From NCBI GenBank assembly GCA_034006575.1, contig JAVESN010000027.1, positions 1 through 19,193 of the forward strand: a stretch of 19,193 nucleotides of DNA, written 5' to 3'. Positions within the stretch are counted from its first letter, which is position 1. The number at the start of each line of letters is the position of its first letter. This DNA comes from Methanimicrococcus sp034006575 (GTDB taxonomy: Archaea; Halobacteriota; Methanosarcinia; Methanosarcinales; Methanosarcinaceae). Position numbers and translations under genes: made by a program. The notes under the pieces are model-generated. The model did not search any database and had not been told where the DNA came from. It saw only the letters and a program-made list of their open reading frames with translations. Shown piece by piece: positions 7,224 to 13,487 of this stretch.

Positions 7224-8675
7224 ATGAATCAAACAGATAAGCGCTACGAGCAAGGGAAAACCCTTCTCGCGGAAGGCAGAACAAGAGAAGCGATTGCGGT
7301 ATTTGAATCGTTGACAAAGGACATGCCCAAATTTAAAAAGGCGTGGGAAAAATTGGCTTACGCTTACATCCAATCGGACCAAATCAGCGACGCGATTCGT
7401 TGTTATGACGAAATTTTAATTCGTTATCCAAAAGACGCTTTTTCCTATTATCAAAAATCGGTTTTGGAAGAAAAGTTGAATCTGCTTGACGCGGCGATGG
7501 AATCCATTGAAAAAGCGCTCAAATACGGACCGGGAAATGCGGAATTCGTTTACTCGAAGGGTTTTGTTTTGTATCGGAAAAAGAGGTTAAACGACGCGAT
7601 TTCTTGGTTTGAAAAAGCGCTTGACATCGACCCCTTTTTCTTTGCCGCGGCGGATTATAAATGCATGTGCCTGATGGCGCTGGGCATTTACGACGAGTTG
7701 ATTGCGTCTTGTTTGGAGTATGTGGAGCGTTTCAAAGATTTTGTGGAGAACGCGTCGTTTGAGATTGAATCGGATGAGAAGGGCGGCGAGCTTTTCGGAA
7801 GGGAAGCGGAGATTATTAAAAAAGAAGACCTTTGGCGCCTTTACAGTTATCTCTCTTTTTCTTATATGAAATTGGGCGCGTTTTTGCAAGCCGAAGAGGT
7901 TTTGCTCAAAGAGCTTGAGTTTGATTATGAGAAACATCGGGTTTATTATTATTTGGGTTTGGTTCAAAACGCCGCCGGAAAATACGAGCAAGCTCTTTCT
8001 TCTTATTTGACGGCGCTGGAATTGGAGCCCGACTTTAAGCCGGCGCGCATCAATTTGGGTTTGGTTTACGCCAAAATCGCGGAGGCCGAGTTTTTAAAAG
8101 TCGGCAAGGTGACGGAAAAAGGAAATGAGTTGTATTCAAAGGCGCTTTTTTCTTTTAAGGTATTGCTCAAGTCCGATCCCGAGAATTCAAACATCTTATA
8201 TGAAGTCGGCAAGATTCACTTTGCGCTCGGGGATTTAAAAGAAGCCAAAGAGGCGTTTTGCGACATTCTTCATTTGGACCCCGGATTCGTTCCCGTCTAT
8301 GAGTACTTGGCTAAAATAAAATTTATGGAGGGCGACTACGAAGCTGCGCTTTCCTATTTGTCCGAAGCGCAGGCGAAGGATCCGTTCAATTATGAAATTA
8401 TGAATTTGACCGGCGTTATTTATTCCAAAAAAGGGGACAACGATTTCGCGCTTCAATGCCTGACGCGCGCAGAAATGCTCGACCCCGCAAACCCGAAAGC
8501 GCATTACAACAAAGCGCTCATCTTCATGAAAGAAAAACGCTACGCTGAAGCCTCAAAAGCGCTCCTTAAAATCAAAGAGGCGGACACGTACGGCAACGGC
8601 ATTTCTTACGCGAAAGTTTTGGAATTCCAAAAAACGGCGCTTGAGAATATCGAAGAAAAAGAAGAAACGGCTTGA
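7224..8675 (+). CDS. Tetratricopeptide-repeat (TPR) protein
   Basis: This 483-residue soluble protein consists almost entirely of TPR-type helical hairpins, about ten or eleven by eye. Clear examples include AWEKLAYAYIQSDQISDAIR, FVYSKGFVLYRKKRLNDAIS, VYYYLGLVQNAAGKYEQALS and NYEIMNLTGVIYSKKGDNDF. The usual pattern of small and aromatic positions and terminal DP/EP (ALDIDP, ALELEP, ILHLDP) is visible. Such proteins are scaffolds for protein-protein contacts; the partner cannot be inferred. There is no signal peptide or catalytic domain. A charged insert (SDEKGGELFGREAEIIKKED) interrupts the array near residues 173-195. It is transcribed away from purH and appears to be monocistronic, with a hairpin and T tract at its end. 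Confidence 0.9.
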   Translation: MNQTDKRYEQGKTLLAEGRTREAIAVFESLTKDMPKFKKAWEKLAYAYIQSDQISDAIRCYDEILIRYPKDAFSYYQKSVLEEKLNLLDAAMESIEKALKYGPGNAEFVYSKGFVLYRKKRLNDAISWFEKALDIDPFFFAAADYKCMCLMALGIYDELIASCLEYVERFKDFVENASFEIESDEKGGELFGREAEIIKKEDLWRLYSYLSFSYMKLGAFLQAEEVLLKELEFDYEKHRVYYYLGLVQNAAGKYEQALSSYLTALELEPDFKPARINLGLVYAKIAEAEFLKVGKVTEKGNELYSKALFSFKVLLKSDPENSNILYEVGKIHFALGDLKEAKEAFCDILHLDPGFVPVYEYLAKIKFMEGDYEAALSYLSEAQAKDPFNYEIMNLTGVIYSKKGDNDFALQCLTRAEMLDPANPKAHYNKALIFMKEKRYAEASKALLKIKEADTYGNGISYAKVLEFQKTALENIEEKEETA

Positions 8676-8705
8676 TTGAAAAACCGTTTCGATGTTTATT
8701 TTTTA
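8664..8705 (+). terminator. Hairpin plus T tract at the end of the TPR gene
   Basis: GAAACGG (8664-8670) and CCGTTTC (8684-8690) form a perfect 7-bp inverted repeat with a 13-base loop that includes the stop codon. It is followed by GATGTTTATTTTTTAAG. Archaeal termination mainly needs the T tract; the hairpin may add 3' stability. Confidence 0.5.
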
Positions 8706-8811
8706 AGGGTTCGAGTTATTTTTTTAAAAATATCTAAATCGGAATAATTTAAAAATATTCAAATAGTTTACACGCCGTCTTTTTATTTACAACACGATAT
8801 GGGTGAGCTTT

Positions 8812-9069
8812 TTGAAAAAGAATAAACCGAAAACCGACGACAATGCCTTTAGGGGCGGAACACGTCGTTCCCCCGACAGTATTTTGGAAGACAGTATTTC
8901 GGAAATCCGATTGAAGGGGGAGCAAAGAGATACCTGTTTCGGGCGCCTATGTTACATCAAAAACGAAGGCTTGCCGGAAATTACGCTTGATACCGCCGAC
9001 GGGGGAAAAACAATTGTCCGCAATCAAAAATTTGGAGACGATTTAAGTCTTCGGACAATACATTTGTAA
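8812..9069 (+). CDS. Small hypothetical protein
   Basis: I do not recognise this protein. The frame opens at a GTG at 8803, but GGTGAG at 8802-8807 is better read as the Shine-Dalgarno site for the TTG at 8812 (start KKNKPKTDDN with Met first), giving 85 residues. The same GGTGA-then-TTG arrangement precedes purH. The first ~45 residues are polar and basic; the remainder (CFGRLCYIKNEGLPEITLDT onward) looks like a small beta-rich domain ending SLRTIHL. No membrane segment is evident. Eight bases separate its stop from the next gene, so the two probably form an operon with the toxin-antitoxin-like remnant that follows. Confidence 0.55.
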   Translation: MKKNKPKTDDNAFRGGTRRSPDSILEDSISEIRLKGEQRDTCFGRLCYIKNEGLPEITLDTADGGKTIVRNQKFGDDLSLRTIHL

Positions 9070-9077
9070 AAACGAAT

Positions 9078-9398
9078 GTGAAAAATCATTCTTTCGTAAC
9101 AATAGAAGAAACGAATCGTTTCGTATTGACTCGTTTTATCACGCCGAATTTTCCTCTCCGATTAAAAAAACCGTTGGAGATGACTGTTTATTTTGAAGAC
9201 CAAAAGTATATTGTCGAAAATGATTTGTTTGAAATTTTTTCATTTCATTCCGATTTCAGAAAAGCGATGATTGAATTTGAAAACCAAATCGCGGATTTAT
9301 GGGAGATTTTTGTTCGAGGAGAAGAAGCGGATTTTAAAGGAAACGTTTTTAAAAATTTGCTGAGGACTTATGTGAGGGAAAAAAATGTCGAGTTATAA
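9078..9398 (+). CDS. HicB-like antitoxin candidate
   Basis: This 106-residue protein starts at a GTG with no clear ribosome site, so translation may be coupled to the gene ending 8 bases upstream. It contains LRLKKPLEMTVYFEDQKYIV followed by ENDLFEIFSFHSDFRKAMIEFENQIADLWE. That strand-strand-helix pattern resembles small HicB-like antitoxins, in which a beta-sheet 'xxxYIAENEELxIFAFGxTxxEAL' core is followed by a helix. The next frame overlaps its end by 14 bases and looks like the start of a HicA-type toxin, which is why I favour an antitoxin. The family call rests on pattern memory and gene order, not on a search; it could be an unrelated small protein. Confidence 0.5.
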   Translation: MKNHSFVTIEETNRFVLTRFITPNFPLRLKKPLEMTVYFEDQKYIVENDLFEIFSFHSDFRKAMIEFENQIADLWEIFVRGEEADFKGNVFKNLLRTYVREKNVEL

Positions 9399-9477
9399 AA
9401 GCCGCGAGATTGAAAAAATGCTCAAAAAGAAGGGCTTTACGGAAAACAGAAAAAAAGAAAATCGTTTTTCATATTAA
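9385..9477 (+). pseudogene. Truncated HicA-like toxin fragment
   Basis: An ATG at 9385, preceded by GAGGGAAAAA, opens a 30-codon frame: MSSYKSREIEKMLKKKGFTE then NRKKENRFSY and TAA at 9475-9477. The pattern 'SREIEKMLKKKGF' matches the first helix and strand of HicA-type RNA-binding toxins, which are normally about 60-85 residues and continue with a His-containing segment. Everything after that is missing: the stop codon directly abuts the end of the convergent chaperonin gene (9478). It is best read as the broken 5' end of a toxin gene overlapping its antitoxin, and is too short to be active as a HicA. Confidence 0.45.
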
Positions 9478-11085
9478 TTATTTTTTCCTGAATATTTCAT
9501 CCACGCGCAAAATGTTTACCGCGGTTTCGGTTGCCGCAACCAACGCGTGTTTTTTAACGACGGCACAATCATAAATCGGCGGGTTGTTATCGATGACACG
9601 GCGAGAAACGTCCAACCGCGCGTCAATACCGTCTTCTTGCTGTGCGGAAAGCTCAATGATAGCGTCCGTTACGTCCATCCCGATGTTTTTGGCAAGCGAT
9701 TTGACCAATTCTTCAACAGCGTCGGCAAACGCCATGACGACCAACTGTTCTTTTCCGGGAAGCGTATGCGCGTAAAAACGAAGAGAGCGTGCCAAAAAAT
9801 ATTCCGTCCCGCCGCCGCCCGTAACAACGGACGGATTTTTAACCAGCAAAGCGGCATTGTTCAGCGCGTCATCGGCCGCTTCTTCAATTTTTCCCAGACC
9901 GTATTTCGTCGGCTCATAAATCAAAATGCTTGAAACCGACTGAGAGAGGACTTTTAAAAAAGCGAATGTTTCAAAACGTTTTTTGACCACTTTTATTTCA
10001 TCGGCGTAACCCAAGGAGCGGTTCAAATCCTCAACGGTGTCTTGAATCGTCATAAATTTCGCGTTTGTCGCGGCTGATACGTATTCCATGTCTTTGATTT
10101 TCAACTTATTGTAAACCAAAATCTTTTTCCCGGCCAAAGCCGCTTCAATATGAAAATCCATTTCTCCTTCGCAGAAAACAAGATTTGCGCCGCTGTCAAT
10201 GATTTTTTGAGCAAAATTATAAGCCGCGGTTTTACGCGCTTCTTTGAATTCAAAAGCTGTTTCCACTTTATCGATTCGAACAAAATGTTCCGGATTCACA
10301 TAACCGCTGTCCGGCTTGACATCATTTCTTAAAAGCAAAACGGCCGGATTCAACAGAAATTTCGGCATGTCGTCACGTGCCGGGGTCTCATCCAAAATCA
10401 CGCCCGAAAAAGAGATCACATCGGGCGCTCCTTTTTTCTTTAAAATTTTGATGTTTTTTTCCAAATCCAAAAAAGAATCGCCGACAAAAAAATCCAATTC
10501 TTGGACGGTTTGAAGCATGGCTTCTGCCATCTCTTCCGCCTGTTCTTCTAAAATACCTTTGCCAAAAGCCGCCGATTTCACGGCAGAAAGCATCAGAGCT
10601 TCATCCGCCTCTTCTGCAATATATTCAATCATTTCATACGATTTTCCCATCGCCAATTCGTAACCGCGAATAATGAGTGTCGGATGAACATTTTTGCGAA
10701 GAAGGGGGAGCGCGTTTTTAAGCAAACCGCAAGCCAAAAGCAAAGCCGTTTTTGTACCGTCTCCACATGACTTATCCACGGATTGCGCCAACCGTTTTAA
10801 CGATACCGCAATCGGATGCAAAATATCAATTTCTTTAATAATCGTTTTGCCGTCGCTTGTCATATAAACATCGCCGGCCGGACCATAAACCAATTTATTC
10901 ATGCCGCACGGCCCAAAAGAAGAAGCTAACATCTCGCGAATATCCGTAATCATCGTTTCCATATGAAACAACAATTGATCGTCTTTGACAGGCTCTTCGA
11001 CCGCCACACGCGCTTGAATTTGTTGAATCCATTCCTCATCATCCGCCATTTTTTTCCCTTGGGGGGAACTCATTGAAAACGACAT
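9478..11085 (-). CDS. Divergent group II chaperonin (thermosome-like) subunit
   Basis: This 535-residue protein belongs to the Cpn60/TCP-1 family, which forms double-ring ATP-driven folding chambers. Equatorial motifs are visible: SSFGPCGMNK (58-62 in place of GPKGM), TSDGKTIIKEID, GDGTKTA at 108-114 (usually GDGTTTA), ADDALNNAA with a likely catalytic Asp near 406, and VVTGGGGTEYF (423-426). The apical segment, about 230-310, keeps the length of a group II helical protrusion but with different sequence. It is clearly more diverged than housekeeping thermosome subunits, like the extra Hsp60-type paralogues reported in some Methanosarcina. I start at the ATG at 11083-11085, preceded by GGAGTGTG. 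The open frame continues upstream to 11289, but only by running over the previous gene. It follows that gene by 34 bases, so the two form an operon. Confidence 0.9.
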   Translation of the reverse strand: MSFSMSSPQGKKMADDEEWIQQIQARVAVEEPVKDDQLLFHMETMITDIREMLASSFGPCGMNKLVYGPAGDVYMTSDGKTIIKEIDILHPIAVSLKRLAQSVDKSCGDGTKTALLLACGLLKNALPLLRKNVHPTLIIRGYELAMGKSYEMIEYIAEEADEALMLSAVKSAAFGKGILEEQAEEMAEAMLQTVQELDFFVGDSFLDLEKNIKILKKKGAPDVISFSGVILDETPARDDMPKFLLNPAVLLLRNDVKPDSGYVNPEHFVRIDKVETAFEFKEARKTAAYNFAQKIIDSGANLVFCEGEMDFHIEAALAGKKILVYNKLKIKDMEYVSAATNAKFMTIQDTVEDLNRSLGYADEIKVVKKRFETFAFLKVLSQSVSSILIYEPTKYGLGKIEEAADDALNNAALLVKNPSVVTGGGGTEYFLARSLRFYAHTLPGKEQLVVMAFADAVEELVKSLAKNIGMDVTDAIIELSAQQEDGIDARLDVSRRVIDNNPPIYDCAVVKKHALVAATETAVNILRVDEIFRKK

Positions 11086-11119
11086 ATTTTTCACACTCCA
11101 TACATCTGATAAACCGTTT

Positions 11120-13087
11120 TTAAGAGTTTTTAGAATCGGGTTCGATTTTTCGAGGCGTTCCGACACCGATTCCAAACAGTTTCGTTTCAACAGGATTTTC
11201 GGTTGTGTACCCGGCTTGAATTTCACTTCGCTTGATTTCAATTTTAACGGCGGAACCGGAAAGCCCGTATTTTTCCATATGCTCCCCAATCAAATTGCGA
11301 ATCTTTTCTTCGCCGTTTAATACGGCTTCCGCGTGAGATTCATATTCATAGCGCCCGGTCTCATCAAAAGCGACATAAGTCAAACTGCCGATGGATTTCG
11401 GGCGAATTAAAACGTCGGTTCTAAAAATAACGTCCCCGACAAGCGCTCCGACCGCGTTTCCGACATCGTAAAAATCGGGAAGAATGACTTCGGCATCCAA
11501 TATTTGGCGGAAGTCATCATAATACGCATTCACGGGAGCGCCGATAAGAATGACCGGAGTCGTGACACGGAATTTTATGAACGGAGATTGAAAAATAAGC
11601 CGGTTCACCTCCTCCGGTTTAAGATAGGGCGCAAAAAAAGAGATTAAATCTGCCGCCATTTTTTCGGAAACAGACATTTGAATGCGCCGACAAAGCTCTT
11701 TGGGGGAAAGAGACAGATAATCCGATAAAATTTTTGCTGCGATATTTGCCGCTTCAACATCCCAATTGATATAAACGCCTAAGACATGCAAAGCGTCTGT
11801 CGGCGTAAAACCGATTTGAGAAACACAGCGTTTTAACACTAAAGAATTTAAAGCTTTTGAAAACATCAAGGGGTGGTCGCCCAACTTATTCGATATTTCA
11901 TAAATCGTTGACGGCGTTTCGTCGGCATCGTTGACGGCGTTTAAAACCGTCTTTTCATACTCCGTTAAAGAAACGTCGGACAAACGTGAGGAGGCCGGAA
12001 GCTTTGAGAAAAAAGCGGTTCCTTGAATGACAGAATCTAAGACACGCTCGGACGGCAAAGTTGCGTTTTTCATCTTTTCAATCAAATCCGGATATTCCGT
12101 TGCGGCCAACGATATCGGAATAACGCGTCTCGGACCGATATGAAGTCCTTGAGAAACCCAAACGTGGCTGTCGCCGCCAAGGGCGGACGTGTTCATTTGA
12201 ATCGCGCGAACCATCGTTTTCCATCCGCCCACCATCGCTCCCGAATCACTGATTTGAGGGATGCCGTTTTCAATCATTGAAATATCGGTGCTGGTGCCGC
12301 CGACATCAATCATAATGCACGTTTTGTTTTTTGTCAGATGGGACGCGCCGACCAAACTGGCGGCGGGCCCGGAAAAAACGGATTCGACGGGTTTTAAAAG
12401 CGCTTCTTCGATACTGACCAACGAGCCGTCACATTTCATAATCATTAAATTAGACTCAATCTTCTTTTCTTTCATAACGAAAAGAACGGAACGAACAAAT
12501 TGGTTTGTCACGGGAATCAATTGCGCGTTTAAGACAGCTGTTAATGTCCGCTCATAAACGCCCAAAGCACGTGAAAGTTCGTGACCGCAAACAATCGGCA
12601 AATCCGTCCACTCCGATATTTTTTCTTTCACCAAAAGTTCATGATCCGGGTTTCGGACGCTGAAAAATGATGAAATCGCATAAGCGGAGACGTTATTTTT
12701 TGTCATTGAAATAAAATCGAAGAGGGCGTCAAAATCTTTTGACGGATCGTCCGTTTCGTTTCCTTCAGCGTCGTGTCCTCCGCGTATTTCAAGAATATCG
12801 GAAACAGGCAAATCCTCGGAAATGGAATAACCTATTAAAATCAAACCGCAGGGATAGCCTTTTCCTTCCAATGTCGTATTTGTGGCAAGCGTTGTTGAAA
12901 CGGACGTGAATTTGATATCTTTAAAATGAGACGTTGAAAGTCGTTCAATGGATTTTGTAATTCCGACAACCAAATCGGAATGCGTTGTCAAGGATTTGCT
13001 TTTTTCAATAATTCGGCCGGTTTTCAAATCCATTAAAACAGCATCCGTATACGTTCCGCCGGTATCAATTCCCAATCCAAGCTGCAT
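11120..13087 (-). CDS. Hydantoinase/oxoprolinase (HyuA-like) family ATPase
   Basis: This 655-residue protein is of the hydantoinase A/oxoprolinase family, a branch of the actin-like ASKHA ATPase fold. Phosphate motif 1 is GIDTGGTYTD (6-15), phosphate motif 2 is IDVGGTSTD (260-268), and candidate adenosine/connect motifs are VILIGAPVNAY (512-522) and GNAVGALVGDV. Residues about 374-437 look like an inserted winged-helix segment ending FTPTDALHVLG, which I recall from other members. The true substrate is unknown; no HyuB partner is present. The ASKHA fold is shared with RamA-type reductive activators of corrinoid proteins, but the iron-sulfur cysteine clusters of RamA are absent. Its position between the corrinoid methyltransferase and a chaperonin suggests a role in maturing or reactivating the methyltransferase. 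Start: ATG 13085-13087 with a strong AGGAGG six bases upstream. Confidence 0.88.
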   Translation of the reverse strand: MQLGLGIDTGGTYTDAVLMDLKTGRIIEKSKSLTTHSDLVVGITKSIERLSTSHFKDIKFTSVSTTLATNTTLEGKGYPCGLILIGYSISEDLPVSDILEIRGGHDAEGNETDDPSKDFDALFDFISMTKNNVSAYAISSFFSVRNPDHELLVKEKISEWTDLPIVCGHELSRALGVYERTLTAVLNAQLIPVTNQFVRSVLFVMKEKKIESNLMIMKCDGSLVSIEEALLKPVESVFSGPAASLVGASHLTKNKTCIMIDVGGTSTDISMIENGIPQISDSGAMVGGWKTMVRAIQMNTSALGGDSHVWVSQGLHIGPRRVIPISLAATEYPDLIEKMKNATLPSERVLDSVIQGTAFFSKLPASSRLSDVSLTEYEKTVLNAVNDADETPSTIYEISNKLGDHPLMFSKALNSLVLKRCVSQIGFTPTDALHVLGVYINWDVEAANIAAKILSDYLSLSPKELCRRIQMSVSEKMAADLISFFAPYLKPEEVNRLIFQSPFIKFRVTTPVILIGAPVNAYYDDFRQILDAEVILPDFYDVGNAVGALVGDVIFRTDVLIRPKSIGSLTYVAFDETGRYEYESHAEAVLNGEEKIRNLIGEHMEKYGLSGSAVKIEIKRSEIQAGYTTENPVETKLFGIGVGTPRKIEPDSKNS

Positions 13088-13136
13088 AAAAATCCTCCTG
13101 TTTTAGTCTTTAATTCTTTTAAATTCACTGAAAGAA

Positions 13137-13208
13137 CGGGCGTAAATCTTAGCGGCCCGAATCTCTAAAAGGGGGAGCCGAAATCGAAGAAACCGTACGA
13201 TTTCGGCT
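13137..13208 (-). promoter_or_regulatory. Two hairpins in the ATPase-chaperonin leader
   Basis: AGCCGAAATCG (13176-13186) and CGATTTCGGCT (13198-13208) form an 11-bp perfect stem with an 11-base loop, extendable by two G-T pairs. On the transcribed strand it is followed by CCCCCTTTTAG. A second stem, CGGGC (13137-13141) with GCCCG (13155-13159), has an extra TAA/TTA inner pairing. Together they could attenuate transcription, protect the 5' end or bind a regulator; nothing matches a riboswitch class I know. Confidence 0.55.
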
Positions 13209-13248
13209 TTACGGAGGTATAAATAAAATTACGCGTATTTGCAATAAT

Positions 13249-13257
13249 TATATAATA
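13249..13257 (-). promoter_or_regulatory. TATA-like box of the ATPase-chaperonin operon
   Basis: TATTATATA on the minus strand, identical to the 9-mer at the methyltransferase promoter (15546-15554). It lies about 160 bases upstream of the ATPase start codon. Confidence 0.45.
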
Positions 13258-13284
13258 TTCATTCGTTCTGAAACACCTTTTTTA

Positions 13285-13393
13285 AAGAGCTGAAAACAAA
13301 ACCAAACCGTAACAGCCGCCCTTGAAAAATGAAATGTTTTACGATTTCAACCCACAGGATGAATAATTGTTTGTTTTCAAGAGCGGCATTACG
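13285..13393 (-). terminator. Long stem-loop with T-rich tract downstream of the methyltransferase gene
   Basis: In the minus-strand RNA, CGTAATGCCGCTCTTGAAAA (13393-13374) pairs with the complementary arm at 13328-13308. This gives about 19 pairs with one G-U and one small internal loop. An inner hairpin (TGAAAT/ATTTCA, 13330-13335 and 13344-13349) lies in the 45-base loop. A T-rich stretch, GGTTTGGTTTTGTTTTC, follows at about 13289-13305. This fits a strong 3' end or stabiliser for the methyltransferase mRNA, but could also be a separately processed RNA. Confidence 0.6.
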
Positions 13394-13487
13394 ACTTTGT
13401 TGTTTTTACAGATGTGTTTTCGAGTTTGTTTTTGGTGTTTTTGAATGGTTTGTTTTTCGTTTTTGTTAAACATATTACCGGTTAAAA

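Larger units (their letters stand above)
13088..13487 (-). promoter_or_regulatory. Structured intergenic region: methyltransferase 3' UTR, then promoter and leader of the ATPase-chaperonin operon
   Basis: This 400-base gap has no gene. In the direction of transcription it holds: a weak hairpin over the methyltransferase stop codon, an A-rich stretch, the long stem at 13308-13393 followed by a T-rich tract, the TATA-like TATTATATA at 13249-13257 (minus strand), an 11-bp hairpin at 13176-13208, a second smaller hairpin at 13137-13159, and AGGAGG before the ATPase start. If the TATA box is used, the ATPase mRNA has a leader of about 130-140 bases containing both hairpins. Confidence 0.6.

Noticed and set aside
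7045..7227. 60-residue hydrophobic protein upstream of the TPR gene
   Set aside because: It starts at TTG without a ribosome site, lies in promoter DNA, and its hydrophobic look follows from AT-rich sequence.
8700..8720. tRNA T-arm-like GGTTCGAGTT
   Set aside because: No acceptor, D or anticodon stems surround it; it lies in the AT-rich gap after the TPR gene.
11086..11289. N-terminal extension of the chaperonin
   Set aside because: These 68 codons overlap the ATPase gene in another frame and do not resemble a chaperonin; a good ribosome site precedes the ATG at 11085.
11120..13087. RamA-type corrinoid activator
   Set aside because: The ASKHA motifs are present, but the C-terminal iron-sulfur cysteine clusters are missing and the sequence follows the hydantoinase/oxoprolinase family throughout.
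13137..13208. Cobalamin or other known riboswitch
   Set aside because: The stems are real, but I see no B12-box or other conserved riboswitch core, and such switches are not established in this lineage.
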